A stretch of DNA of 64,000 nt. Source: Streptomyces sp. T12. Lineage in GTDB: Bacteria; Actinomycetota; Actinomycetes; Streptomycetales; Streptomycetaceae. Both the position numbers and the translations under genes were made by a program. Of the stretch, positions 1 through 8,826 are shown one piece after another; position 1 is the first letter of the stretch, and every line of letters begins with the position of its first letter. Under the pieces are notes generated by a model, which had not been told where the DNA came from, made no database searches, and saw only the letters and a list, made by a program, of their open reading frames with translations. The stretch spans positions 7,626,001-7,690,000 of the forward strand of contig NZ_CP117866.1 of assembly GCF_028736035.1 (NCBI RefSeq), given 5' to 3'.

Positions 1-1969
1 GGTCCTCGGGGGAGAGGCCGATGCCGGTGTCGTGGATCTCGATCAGCACACGGCCGTCGGGCAGCGCGTGACCGGTGACCTTGACCTTGGTCTGCGGCGA
101 GGAGAACGAGGTCGCGTTCTCCAGCAGCTCGGCGAGCAGGTGCACGAGGTCGTTGACCACGCGGCCGGCCACTTCGGTGGTCGGCACGGAGGCCAGCTCG
201 ATGCGCTCGTACTGCTCCACCTCGGACGCGGCGGCGCGGAGCACGTCGACCAGCGGGACCGGACGGGTCCAGCGACGGCCGGGCTCCTCACCGGCGAGGA
301 CGAGGAGGTTCTCACCGTTACGGCGCATGCGGGTCGCGAGGTGGTCGAGCTTGAACAGCGAGGACAGCTGGTCCGGGTCGGCCTCGCGGGACTCGAGCTC
401 GGAGATCAGCGACAGCTGGCGCTGGATCAGACCCTGGGAGCGGCGCGAGAGGTTGGTGAACATCGCGTTGACGTTGCCCCGCAGCAGGGCCTGCTCTGCG
501 GCGAGGCGGACCGCCTCGCGGTGCACGTCGTCGAAGGCCGCGGCCACCTGGCCGATCTCGTCCCGGGAGTGCACACCGACCGACTCGACGGAGGTGTCGA
601 CGTCCTGCGGGTCGGACTCGGAGAGCTGCTTGACCAGCTCGGGCAGCCGGTCCTGGGCGACCTTGGTGGCGGTCTCCTCCAGACGGCGCAGCGAGCGGAT
701 CATGGAGCGGGCCACGACGAAGGCGCCGACCAGCGAGACACCGAGCACGAGCAGGATCAGCGCACCGGAGATGATCGCCTCGCGCTCGGAGGCGTTACGC
801 AGCTCGCGGGCCTTCTGTTCCATCTCCTCGAGCAGCGTGGTCTCGATGGCGCGCATGCCCTGGATCTTGGTGGTGCTGTCGTCCACCCAGTCGCGGTACG
901 AGCGCTTCTCCAGGTCGACGAGGGCGTTGGGGTTGCCGAGCGCACGGTTGGCGTACTTGTCGCTGGCCGTGATCGTCGGGTTGCCCTCTTCGATCGCCTT
1001 CAGCAGGTCGGCGGCGGCCTGCGTGCCGTAGATGCTGCGGAAGCTCTTCATCTCGGACCGCTGGCTCGTCACGGCCGACTCGGCGTAAAGCCGGTCGTTC
1101 TCGGAGAGGTCGCCGACGGAGTTGTTGTTGGCGGGCAGGGCCGCCGCGAGGACCGCGCGCTGGATGGAGGCGTACTCCTTGGCGGTGGAGAAGGCGGCCA
1201 GGGCACGCGTGCTCTGGATCATCTCCGGGTTGCTGGTCGCCTCCGCCATGTCCTGGGAGAGGCCGAGCAGGTTGGTGATCAGACGGTGGTACGCCTCCAC
1301 CGTCTGCGTGGAGTTCTCCTTGGCCTCGTACGCGCTGTTGCGGATCTTCGCGATGTTGCTCAGGTCACCGACGAGCTGGACGAGGTTGTCGCGAACACCC
1401 TTGAGGTTGCCCTCCTTGCTGGTGCTGTCGATCTCCTCGGAGGCTTCGATGAAGCTCTTCGTGGCCCGGTCCGTCTTGTCCCGGTAGCCCTTGACCGTGT
1501 AGTCGGTCGCCTTGGCGCCGTGCGCGAGCGGACCGGCGGACTGGTCGCGCTCCTCCTGGAGCGCCGCGGCGAGCTCGGTGGCCCGCTTGGTCATGTCCGT
1601 CAGCAGCCGCATGTTGTCGAGCTGCTGGATGTCGTCCATGTTGTCGCTGATGCGCAGTGCGCCCAGCGAGGTGGCCGCGACCACCGGGAGCGTCAGCAGC
1701 GCCACCAGACGCGTGGAGATGCGCCAGTTGCGCAGGGCTATTCGCGCGCCGGGGCCGCTTGAGCCCTTCGGGGCCTTCTTGGCCGGCGGAGCGGAAGGGG
1801 CCGCCGCCCCCGGGGACGCCGACACGGCGGGGCGCCCGGAGCGCTCACCGCCCTCGACGGACGGGGCCGGGCCCGGGTTCTGGGCGTGCTGGGGGGAGGG
1901 ACCTCGGTCGGTCCCGCCGTGCTCCGGCTCCGCCGAAGCGCTGCCATCCCTCTTGAAACGTCCCTGCAC
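1..1969 (-). CDS. cvnA1: Conservon sensor histidine kinase-like protein, nitrate/nitrite-sensing (NIT) domain (partial, 3' end off window)
   Basis: Membrane sensor kinase of the conservon type. Read on the minus strand it has a Pro/Ala-rich cytoplasmic tail, a first membrane segment after the sequence RNWRISTRLVAL (about residues 95-110), a long helical extracytoplasmic NIT-like sensor region, a second membrane segment (IISGALILLVLGVSLVGAF), a HAMP linker and the start of a GHKL ATPase with the N-box region LLAELLENAT and the DTGIGLSPED G1 box at the window edge. Conservon A proteins act with a Roadblock protein, a DUF742 protein and a small GTPase encoded downstream, which would lie left of base 1. 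The start chosen is GTG at 1969 (VQGRFKRD); a second GTG at 2020 is possible. The name cvnA1 rests on the neighbouring gltX, as I remember the order in S. coelicolor. Confidence 0.8.
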   Translation of the reverse strand, partial: MQGRFKRDGSASAEPEHGGTDRGPSPQHAQNPGPAPSVEGGERSGRPAVSASPGAAAPSAPPAKKAPKGSSGPGARIALRNWRISTRLVALLTLPVVAATSLGALRISDNMDDIQQLDNMRLLTDMTKRATELAAALQEERDQSAGPLAHGAKATDYTVKGYRDKTDRATKSFIEASEEIDSTSKEGNLKGVRDNLVQLVGDLSNIAKIRNSAYEAKENSTQTVEAYHRLITNLLGLSQDMAEATSNPEMIQSTRALAAFSTAKEYASIQRAVLAAALPANNNSVGDLSENDRLYAESAVTSQRSEMKSFRSIYGTQAAADLLKAIEEGNPTITASDKYANRALGNPNALVDLEKRSYRDWVDDSTTKIQGMRAIETTLLEEMEQKARELRNASEREAIISGALILLVLGVSLVGAFVVARSMIRSLRRLEETATKVAQDRLPELVKQLSESDPQDVDTSVESVGVHSRDEIGQVAAAFDDVHREAVRLAAEQALLRGNVNAMFTNLSRRSQGLIQRQLSLISELESREADPDQLSSLFKLDHLATRMRRNGENLLVLAGEEPGRRWTRPVPLVDVLRAAASEVEQYERIELASVPTTEVAGRVVNDLVHLLAELLENATSFSSPQTKVKVTGHALPDGRVLIEIHDTGIGLSPED

Positions 1970-2573
1970 TAGCGTCGCAACCTCTGGACCAGGCGCCCCT
2001 CCGCGTGAACGGACGGACACGGTGTCGGCGTCGTAGGGAGCGCCCTGAATACGCTCCCTGATGGTCGTGAGTGACCGGCGCTGGCTCCCCCTTCTCGCCG
2101 CCACTCGGCGCTCGATGCGCCCCCTGTGCGCCGGCTCGATCCTGCGGCGGTCCGTGGAATTCCAGCACAGTGCAGGGTCTCCAACAAGGTCCGTAGGTCG
2201 AGCCGTAACATACGTGACACCACGTGAGGGCGAGATTACCAGCCGTAGAAAGCAATCTTGTCCATAACGGACTTATGCCCGCGAGTTGCTTGTGCGGGAC
2301 GGGTGTCCCAGTCGCCATGATCAGGAGCGGAATGGTGGGTTCAGGGGGGCAATGTCCGTTTCGTAGGGGTGGATTGCGGGCCTGAATTGCCCGGTTTGCC
2401 CGCTGATCCGTGAGCAAACTCACATACCGATCAAGGGGACTTCACGACTTCTCGCGGGAATCGCATGTTTAGCCTGACGCTTTACAAGAGGGATGATTCC
2501 GCCAACCCGCGTCGGACGGCAGGTCGCCTGCAGGCCTGCCCCGGCGCTTCGTCACGACAGGACTCAGTTCAAC
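1970..2573. other. Intergenic region between divergent cvnA-like kinase and small ANPRRT gene
   Basis: About 600 bases with no convincing gene. It should contain the promoters of both divergent neighbours. Visible structure is limited to a small perfect inverted repeat GTGAG-CAAA-CTCAC (2410-2423), two close copies of TTGCCCG just upstream of it, and a somewhat A/T-richer stretch around 2440-2490. No promoter could be assigned with confidence. Confidence 0.4.
2410..2423. promoter_or_regulatory. Short inverted repeat, possible operator
   Basis: GTGAG and CTCAC arms separated by CAAA form a perfect 5-bp dyad upstream of the small gene starting at 2574. It could be a regulator site; no family is implied, and a dyad this short may be chance. 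Confidence 0.2.
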
Positions 2574-2765
2574 GTGAAGACGACGATGATGTTCCGCACG
2601 ATAGCCAACCCGCGGCGCACGACGCTGGCGCACCTCGACGACGCCGCCGAACTGCAGACCCCGCAGCAGCCGGAGCACTCCGTCGACCTCCCCGCGCAGA
2701 CCGCCAACCCCCGGCGCACGGTTCTCGTGGAGGTCCCCGTCGGCGCATCGGCCGGCGCCGAGTAG
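2574..2765 (+). CDS. Small protein with duplicated ANPRRT(T/V)L motif, unknown function
   Basis: A 63-residue protein of unknown function. Its two ends carry the same motif, IANPRRTTL near residues 10-18 and TANPRRTVL near residues 48-56, separated by an acidic, Gln/Pro-rich middle. There is no signal peptide, membrane segment or cysteine. The start chosen is GTG at 2574 with a weak AGGA about 11 bases upstream; ATG codons at 2586 and 2589 are alternatives. A perfect 12-bp terminator hairpin begins five bases after the stop, which supports a real transcribed gene. It is not recognisably a RiPP precursor, and no maturation enzyme lies next to it. It stands alone between the divergent kinase and a converging remnant gene. 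Confidence 0.6.
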   Translation: MKTTMMFRTIANPRRTTLAHLDDAAELQTPQQPEHSVDLPAQTANPRRTVLVEVPVGASAGAE

Positions 2766-2770
2766 CCGGT

Positions 2771-2798
2771 GAGGCTCCCCGGTCGTCCGGGGAGCCTC
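2771..2798. terminator. Intrinsic terminator hairpin
   Basis: Perfect 12-bp stem GAGGCTCCCCGG with a TCGT loop, directly after the small ANPRRT gene. No T-tract follows, which is common in Streptomyces. Its symmetry would also stop transcription arriving from the minus-strand remnant on the right. Confidence 0.8.
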
Positions 2799-2801
2799 GC
2801 T

Positions 2802-3440
2802 TCATGCCTTTGCGAGTATTTTTCTGGCCGCGCTCAGCTTTTTCCCGTGCAGCTCGTCGAGCTCGTGGAGCAAGGCCGCGTCTTTCTTCGTCATCGCCTT
2901 CTGGATCGCCGACTCGGTCTCGAAACACGTTTCCAGGAGGTCCGTTTTTCGCTTACACGTGATGTCGGCCACTGCCGTTTTCCTCTCGGCGGCCGAGACG
3001 TTTCCTGCGAGGAATGACGGCGACTCAGGGAGGCTTCGTAGCTTTCCCCAGACACCCTTCGTCCGGTATTTCTTTCCCCCGGTGCCGCAGCTTTTCCTGG
3101 TCTTCCGTTCCCTTCTCGAGGGACCGCTTGCCGTAGAGGACCCGGGCCTGGTCCTTCGTGAGTTCCGCTTTTGGCGCGGCCGGTTGAGGAGGGTGCCGGT
3201 ACCCATGGCGTCGTGCGTTGTCCACATCCGTTATCCCGTACCGGCGATCCTCTGTGTCCACGGGAGCCGGACTCTTCGCCGGTCGGTAGGTCGGACCGAA
3301 GCCTTTCATGCAGTCGCGAGCCAGTAACTGTTCCGCCGAGCCGACCACCTCGTATTCGGCGTCGGTGTAGCTGGCCGGGTGAGGGCCGGGGGCGGTGACG
3401 GAGGCCTGGCGGAACTCGGGTCGGACGCCTGCACGGGGTC
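2802..3440 (-). pseudogene. Decayed secreted/lipoprotein gene of unknown family (5' truncated, internal deletion, frameshift)
   Basis: Two minus-strand pieces in different frames resemble one protein type that I recall from Streptomyces, with a conserved LLxxxCM motif. The first piece (about 3425 down to 3025) has SYTDAEYEVVGSAEQLLARDCMKGFG in spirit: a helix ending in CM, then a DRRYGITD stretch, a GYRHPP turn and IPDEGCLG. It hits a stop at 3025. The second piece (about 3015-2802), in another frame, reads AVADITCKRKTDLLETCFE and a helical tail, as the C-terminus of such proteins does. The central part of the family is missing between them and no signal peptide precedes the first piece. The first frame opens just after a TGA near 3440 and has no good start codon. 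I therefore read it as a remnant. The family assignment is from memory. Confidence 0.6.
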
Positions 3441-3908
3441 ATGTGCCACTTTTCTGCGGGCGGCGTCCTGGTCCCACTTGTAGTAGTTGTCGCCGTTCCG
3501 GTCGAAGTCGAACGAGGCGTTCTCGTTGTACGTCTTGGCGAGCTTCTTGGTGTCCGCGAGAGGTGCGAACGTGTCACAGGCGCCGCCGTAGTTGCTGCGG
3601 ATGAAGACCGTGGCGATGCTGCCGACGCTCGCGTTCCAGAAGGAAGCCGCGCCGTTCTTCACAGGCAGGCCCTTACCGTTACCGGACGACAGGAACGTGT
3701 AACCGGTGAGGTTGGACACGCCGTCATGGGTAAAGGCGGTGCGCGAGCCCTGCTTGTCGCTGTTGTAGTAGAAGACGGCGCAGTCCTTTTCCCAGTCGGG
3801 GCAGGTGGGTCTGGCCTCGGCGTGCGCCATCGGCGCCATGCCCAACACCGCCACGGCCGCGGCGGGTATCGCGATTGCGGCGGACCGGGCCTTGCGTGAT
3901 GCCTTCAT
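3306..3908 (-). CDS. Secreted peptidase inhibitor I36-like protein (C-terminus probably aberrant)
   Basis: Exported beta/gamma-crystallin-like protein of the type annotated as peptidase inhibitor family I36. ATG at 3908 is preceded by GAGGGGAC. Residues 1-30 form a Sec signal peptide ending APMAHA. The mature part has a Cys pair region (TCPDWEKDCAVFYYNSD), the SNLTGYTF and GKGLPVKNGAASF stretches and ends the recognisable domain with KTYNENASFDFDRNG around residue 140. The last 45 or so residues (from about KVAHD) are Pro/Arg-rich out-of-frame-looking sequence that overlaps the remnant gene in another frame. The natural stop has probably been lost by a deletion that joined this gene to the remnant. 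G+C is visibly lower than in flanking housekeeping genes. Confidence 0.65.
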   Translation of the reverse strand: MKASRKARSAAIAIPAAAVAVLGMAPMAHAEARPTCPDWEKDCAVFYYNSDKQGSRTAFTHDGVSNLTGYTFLSSGNGKGLPVKNGAASFWNASVGSIATVFIRSNYGGACDTFAPLADTKKLAKTYNENASFDFDRNGDNYYKWDQDAARRKVAHDPVQASDPSSARPPSPPPALTRPATPTPNTRWSARRNSYWLATA

Positions 3909-4156
3909 GGGTCCCCTCGTTTCTGAATCCGATTGGCCGGTGTCGGATTTCGTGAAGGCCTTAACTGGGCTGACGGGATCACGACAAGCGATTTCTGGCC
4001 GGCTGATCCGCGGACAACGGCATCGGTGGGGCTCCGGCTCCGGCGACCGATGATCAAGCCGCCCGACCGGTTAGCCTGGAGCGTCCAGCGTCGGATCGCG
4101 GGTCGGCCGCTCCGCCGACACGCACACCAGTTCTCAGTGAGGGGCACCAGGATCCC

Positions 4157-4942
4157 GTGCGCATCGCCAGATTCTCCATCGACGGGAACGTCGCCTTCGG
4201 CGCGGTCGAGGGCGACAAGCCGGACGAGCTCGTCCTCGACATCATCAAGGGCATCCCGTTCGCGGACTTCGAGCTCTCCGGCACGAAGGTGCCGCTGAGC
4301 AAGGTCCGGCTGCTGCCGCCGGTGCTCCCCAACAAGGTCGTGGCCTTCGGCCGCAACTACGCCGAGCACGCGCGCGAACTCGGCAACGAAGTGCCCGACG
4401 CCCCGTTCGCCTTCTTCAAGCCGTCCACCGCGGTGATCGGCCCCGGCGACGAGATCCAGTACCCGTCCTTCACCGAGGACCTCCACCACGAGGCCGAACT
4501 GGCCGTCGTCATCGGCCGCATGTGCCGCGAGGTCCCGCGCGAGCGCGTCAAGGACGTGATCTTCGGCTTCACCTGCGCCAACGACATCACCGCCCGCGAC
4601 GTCCAGAAGCGCGAGAAGCAGTGGGCGCGGGCCAAGGGCTTCGACACCTCCTGCCCGCTGGGCCCCTGGGTGGAGACGGACCTGGACCTCGAAACGGCGT
4701 CCGACCTGACCATCCAGCTCACGGTCAACGGCGAACAGCGCCAGCTCGGCCGTACCAGCGAGATGATCCACTCGATCGAGGATCTGATCGTCAACATCTC
4801 CGAGGCCATGACGCTGCTCCCGGGCGACGTGATCCTCACGGGCACCCCGGCAGGCGTCGGGCCCCTCACCGTCGGCGACGAGGTCGCCGTCACCATCGAA
4901 GGCATCGGCTCTCTCACCAACAAGGTTGTCAAGCGTGGCTAG
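4157..4942 (+). CDS. Fumarylacetoacetate hydrolase family protein
   Basis: A 261-residue FAH-fold enzyme that probably cleaves a C-C bond or decarboxylates/tautomerises an oxo-acid; the natural substrate cannot be told from sequence. The metal-binding core is clear: the [13 protein letters not shown] segment near residue 65, [11 protein letters not shown] (acidic metal ligands) near 112, NDITARDVQ near 138, and the C-terminal [14 protein letters not shown] signature near 225. GTG at 4157 was chosen, as it gives the usual N-terminus MRIARFS. The stop overlaps the start region of gltX by 8 bases, so the two are probably co-transcribed. This FAH-gltX pairing is the arrangement I recall in other Streptomyces. 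Confidence 0.85.
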   Translation: MRIARFSIDGNVAFGAVEGDKPDELVLDIIKGIPFADFELSGTKVPLSKVRLLPPVLPNKVVAFGRNYAEHARELGNEVPDAPFAFFKPSTAVIGPGDEIQYPSFTEDLHHEAELAVVIGRMCREVPRERVKDVIFGFTCANDITARDVQKREKQWARAKGFDTSCPLGPWVETDLDLETASDLTIQLTVNGEQRQLGRTSEMIHSIEDLIVNISEAMTLLPGDVILTGTPAGVGPLTVGDEVAVTIEGIGSLTNKVVKRG

Positions 4943-6410
4943 CGCACCCGTCCGCGTACGTTTCTGCCCCTCGCCCACCGGTAACCCCCACGTGGGCCTG
5001 GTCCGCACCGCCCTGTTCAACTGGGCGTTCGCCCGGCACCACCAGGGCACGCTCGTCTTCCGCATCGAGGACACCGACGCGGCCCGCGACTCCGAGGAGT
5101 CCTACAACCAGCTGCTCGACTCGATGCGCTGGCTCGGCTTCGACTGGGACGAGGGCCCCGAGGTCGGCGGCCCGCACGCGCCGTACCGCCAGTCGCAGCG
5201 CATGGACCTCTACAAGGAGGTCGCGGCCAAGCTCCTGGACGGCGGTCACGCGTACCACTGCTACTGCTCCCAGGAGGAGCTGGACACCCGCCGCGAGGCC
5301 GCCCGCGCCGCAGGCAAGCCGTCCGGCTACGACGGCCACTGCCGCGACCTGACCGACGCGCAGGTCGAGGAGTACAAGGCCCAGGGCCGGGCGCCGATCG
5401 TCCGTTTCCGCATGCCCGACGAGACGATCACCTTCACGGACCTGGTCCGCGGCGAGCTGACCTTCACGCCGGAGAACGTCCCGGACTACGGCATCGTCCG
5501 CGCGAACGGCGCCCCGCTGTACACGCTGGTGAACCCGGTCGACGACGCCCTGATGGAGATCACCCACGTCCTGCGCGGCGAGGACCTGCTCTCCTCGACG
5601 CCCCGTCAGATCGCCCTGTACAAGGCGCTGATGGAGCTGGGCATCGCCAAGGAGACCCCGTCCTTCGGCCACCTGCCGTACGTGATGGGCGAGGGCAACA
5701 AGAAGCTCTCCAAGCGCGACCCGCAGTCGTCGCTGAACCTCTACCGCGAGCGCGGCTTCCTCCCCGAGGGGCTGCTCAACTACCTCTCCCTGCTCGGCTG
5801 GTCGCTCTCGGCCGACCAGGACATCTTCACGACGGACGAGATGGTCGCGGCCTTCGACATCGCGGACGTGCAGCCCAACCCGGCCCGCTTCGACCTGAAG
5901 AAGTGCGAGTCGATCAACGGCGACCACATCCGCCTGCTGGATGTGAAGGACTTCACCGAGCGCTGCCGCCCGTGGCTCCAGGCCCCGTTCGCCCCCTGGG
6001 CCCCGGAGGCCTTCGACGAGGTGAAGTGGCAGGCGATCGCCCCGCACGCCCAGACCCGCCTGAAGGTCCTGTCGGAGATCACGGACAACGTCGACTTCCT
6101 GTTCCTGCCGGAGCCGGTGCAGGACGAGGCGAGCTGGACCAAGGCCATGAAGGAGGGCTCGGACGCGCTCCTGCGCACGGCCCGCGAGAAGCTGGACGCG
6201 GCCGACTGGAGCTCCCCGGAGTCGCTGAAGGAGGCTGTCCTGGCCGCCGGCGAGGCCCACGGCCTCAAGCTCGGCAAGGCCCAGGCCCCGGTCCGCGTGG
6301 CCGTCACCGGCCGCACGGTCGGTCTGCCCCTCTTCGAGTCCCTCGAGGTCCTGGGCAAGGAGAAGACGCTGGCGCGCATCGATGGGGCGCTGGCGAAGCT
6401 GGCCGCATAG
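4935..6410 (+). CDS. gltX: Glutamyl-tRNA synthetase
   Basis: Charges tRNA-Glu with glutamate; in actinobacteria, which generally lack GlnRS, the enzyme also mischarges tRNA-Gln for later amidation by GatCAB. It is a cytoplasmic class I synthetase of about 491 residues. The HIGH-type signature appears as [10 protein letters not shown] near residue 12, and the KMSKS-type loop as [10 protein letters not shown] near 260, followed by the helical anticodon-binding domain. GTG at 4935 is preferred ([10 protein letters not shown]), overlapping the upstream gene; TTG at 4926 would add three residues. A terminator hairpin follows. Five tRNA-Gln/tRNA-Glu genes lie 3.2 kb downstream, so enzyme and substrates are physically linked. 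Confidence 0.97.
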   Translation: MASAPVRVRFCPSPTGNPHVGLVRTALFNWAFARHHQGTLVFRIEDTDAARDSEESYNQLLDSMRWLGFDWDEGPEVGGPHAPYRQSQRMDLYKEVAAKLLDGGHAYHCYCSQEELDTRREAARAAGKPSGYDGHCRDLTDAQVEEYKAQGRAPIVRFRMPDETITFTDLVRGELTFTPENVPDYGIVRANGAPLYTLVNPVDDALMEITHVLRGEDLLSSTPRQIALYKALMELGIAKETPSFGHLPYVMGEGNKKLSKRDPQSSLNLYRERGFLPEGLLNYLSLLGWSLSADQDIFTTDEMVAAFDIADVQPNPARFDLKKCESINGDHIRLLDVKDFTERCRPWLQAPFAPWAPEAFDEVKWQAIAPHAQTRLKVLSEITDNVDFLFLPEPVQDEASWTKAMKEGSDALLRTAREKLDAADWSSPESLKEAVLAAGEAHGLKLGKAQAPVRVAVTGRTVGLPLFESLEVLGKEKTLARIDGALAKLAA

Positions 6411-6421
6411 CGCGTTCACAC

Positions 6422-6452
6422 AAGGGCGGCGTCCGGTTCGGGCGCCGCCCTT
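6422..6452 (+). terminator. gltX: Intrinsic terminator of gltX
   Basis: A 10-bp perfect stem (AAGGGCGGCG / CGCCGCCCTT) with further partial pairing inside, starting 11 bases after the gltX stop. Confidence 0.75.
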
Positions 6453-6576
6453 CGCGTGTCCGCCCAGACGTCACCCGGAGTTCATCGCTCCGGCCAACTC
6501 CAGCTTTCCGACCGCACGTTGGATGTCCCCCGTGCACATGAGGTGCGTGTGCACCCTGTTACAGGGGGAGGGGAAC

Positions 6577-8790
6577 GTGACTCGTTCACGAAGACTTGCC
6601 ACGGTGGCGCTCAGCGGTGCGGTGGCCCTGACGTGCGCCCTGCCGATCGCACCCGCGCAGGCCGCGGAGCCGCCCGTGGGGACGGTCCGGCTCAGCTCGG
6701 AGAAGCGGCTGGAGATCCAGTACCTGTGGGCCGGTGCCTCCGGCTTCCAGTACCGCGGGGTGAGCGGTGGCTCCGCCACGTGGGTGGACTACCCGGATGT
6801 CGTCCCGCCCGCCCACGCGGGTCCGGACGACCTGGCCACCGGGACCGACGTCGTCAACACCCGCAGCGGCTCCACCGTCACACAGAAGCACCGCTCCACG
6901 GGCGCGACCGCCGCCGTCACGATCCCGTCCGGCCAGACCTACAAGGCCGCCGTCGGCTGGAGCGTGCTGACCCAGGACACCGGCGGAGCCCTGCACGTGC
7001 TGCGCGCCGCCGCCGACGGCACCACTGCGGACGTCCCGGTCACCGGGCTCCCCGCGGGCGCCCAGCCCACCACCTACGTCACCGGCGGCTCGGTCCGCCG
7101 ACTCGCGGTCGTCCACACGCTGGACGGCACGAGGTCCGTCGGACTCGTCGACCTCGCGGACGGCACCTTCCGCACGTACGTCACCGGCGTGAGCGCAGAC
7201 TCGGAGGTCGTCTACAACGACCGCTGGCTGGTCACCGACTGGAAGTCGATCCGTGTCGACGCCGAACCCGGCACCCAGCCCACCACGGTCACGGGGCTGC
7301 CCGGTCGGCTCGAAGCCGTCGTGGGGGACCAAGTCCTCGCCGGAAACCCGGACTTCCTCCCAGTCGGCACCCAGCCCGCACTCAACGCCCGCTCCCTCGT
7401 GACCGGTGCCACGAGCACCGTGCTCAGTCCGTCCTTCGGCGGAATAGGCCCGACCCTGGACGGCAGCGCACTCGCCACCGCAGGGCCCTCCGGCCTCGAC
7501 TGGAACATCCACCGGATCACGCCCACCGAGAACGGTGGGATCGCCGCCGAGAAGGTGGCCCAGATCCCCGCCATGGCGACCGGGGCGCAGGGTCTGGCCC
7601 TCGCCGGCGGCGAGTTGTTCCTGTACGGCGCGACGCCGGGCGCCGCCAACCGGTTCAGCAGCTTCCAGCTGGACGCCACGGGCAAGCCCACAGGTCAGCA
7701 GACCCCCCGCAGCCCGGCGCTGAGCGACCCCACCTGCCTCACCGGCGACGCCGCCTGCCCCCAGCTGGAAGCCCTCGGCGACGGCCGCGTCTCCTACCTG
7801 TGGACCAGCGCGGAAGGCCAGGAATCCGTCCTCAACGTCGGCCTCGACACCACGACCATCCGCAACGAGCCCACGGGCGGCGACGCCGGCGGCCGCCTCC
7901 CCGGCGGCACCGGCCGTTACGTGCTCTACAACGGCGGCTCCGGCACCCAGAAGGTCGTCGACTTCCCGAGCGGCACGACCGACGGCGAGACCGTCCTCAG
8001 CCGCGCCCGCACCGCCGCCGCCGTCTGGGGCCAGGTGATGTGGACCCCCGGCAGCACCCAGGGCTCGGTCGTCGGAAAGCACCTCAAGACCGGCCAGACG
8101 GTCGCCACCGTCACCACGGGCGCCCCCTGCACCCCCACCGACATCCAGGCCGTGAACACCTGGCTGTACTGGTCCTGCGGCTCCAACGCGGGCGTCTACG
8201 ACCGGGCGACGGGCCGCGGGATCACGGTCCCGGCCGACAACGGCCCGGCCCGCCTGGCCGACGGCTTCCTGCTCCGTGAGAACCGCACCACCCACGAGCT
8301 GCTGCTCACCGACTTCCACACCGGAACGGCGGCCACCCGCACCCTGGTCAAGCTGCCCACCGCGGACCAGAACACCGGAGGCAGCAACGGCCGCTGGGCC
8401 GTCGACCGCTTCGGCGGCCACATCGCCTACCTCAACGGCACGTACGGCGAGGTCTCGATCGTCCCCAGCGGCGTCCCCTCCTCGCCGCTCGCGCAGATGG
8501 AGTCCCAGACCGACGCCGTGCCGGGCGGCCCGACGAAGGCAAACCCCTGGCAGCCCGTCTGGCAGCTCAACAAGCCCGCCACCTGGACACTCACCCTGAG
8601 CAACAGCAGCGGCACGGTGATCCGCACCCTCACCGGCAGCACCAAGGGCGCCGCCGTCCGCGCCGCCTGGGACGGCTACGGGGACGACGGCCGCCGCGTC
8701 ACCGGCACGTACACCTGGAAACTGACCGCCGAGCCACGCGACAACGAGGGCCCCGCCCTCACCACGACCGGCACGACCACGGTCAACTGA
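6577..8790 (+). CDS. Secreted beta-propeller-like protein with C-terminal FlgD-type Ig domain
   Basis: A 737-residue exported protein of unknown role. GTG at 6577 has a strong AGGGGGAGGGG upstream. Residues 1-30 are a signal peptide ending APAQAAE. The body contains irregular repeats of short beta strands separated by Gly/Asp/Thr turns (for example VDLADGTFRTYV, LVTDWKSIRV), as in WD40/TolB-like propellers. The last 85 residues (PVWQLNKPATWTLTLSNSSG ... AAWDGYGDDGRRVTGTYTW) match the FlgD Ig-like domain found at the C-terminus of secreted actinobacterial proteins. There is no membrane anchor, sortase motif or catalytic motif that I recognise. It is single-gene, after the gltX terminator. Confidence 0.8.
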   Translation: MTRSRRLATVALSGAVALTCALPIAPAQAAEPPVGTVRLSSEKRLEIQYLWAGASGFQYRGVSGGSATWVDYPDVVPPAHAGPDDLATGTDVVNTRSGSTVTQKHRSTGATAAVTIPSGQTYKAAVGWSVLTQDTGGALHVLRAAADGTTADVPVTGLPAGAQPTTYVTGGSVRRLAVVHTLDGTRSVGLVDLADGTFRTYVTGVSADSEVVYNDRWLVTDWKSIRVDAEPGTQPTTVTGLPGRLEAVVGDQVLAGNPDFLPVGTQPALNARSLVTGATSTVLSPSFGGIGPTLDGSALATAGPSGLDWNIHRITPTENGGIAAEKVAQIPAMATGAQGLALAGGELFLYGATPGAANRFSSFQLDATGKPTGQQTPRSPALSDPTCLTGDAACPQLEALGDGRVSYLWTSAEGQESVLNVGLDTTTIRNEPTGGDAGGRLPGGTGRYVLYNGGSGTQKVVDFPSGTTDGETVLSRARTAAAVWGQVMWTPGSTQGSVVGKHLKTGQTVATVTTGAPCTPTDIQAVNTWLYWSCGSNAGVYDRATGRGITVPADNGPARLADGFLLRENRTTHELLLTDFHTGTAATRTLVKLPTADQNTGGSNGRWAVDRFGGHIAYLNGTYGEVSIVPSGVPSSPLAQMESQTDAVPGGPTKANPWQPVWQLNKPATWTLTLSNSSGTVIRTLTGSTKGAAVRAAWDGYGDDGRRVTGTYTWKLTAEPRDNEGPALTTTGTTTVN

Positions 8791-8826
8791 CGGACAGGCT
8801 CCCGCCGTCCGAGTTACCGTCGGATC

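Noticed and set aside
32..1762. Long plus-strand open frame opposite the sensor kinase
   Set aside because: It is the antisense shadow of the kinase gene: residue composition is Val/Leu/Arg/Gly-biased without any domain, while the minus strand gives NIT, HAMP and ATPase motifs.
4929..6419. Minus-strand frame of almost 500 codons opposite gltX
   Set aside because: Typical mirror of a high-G+C gene; the plus strand has both synthetase signatures.
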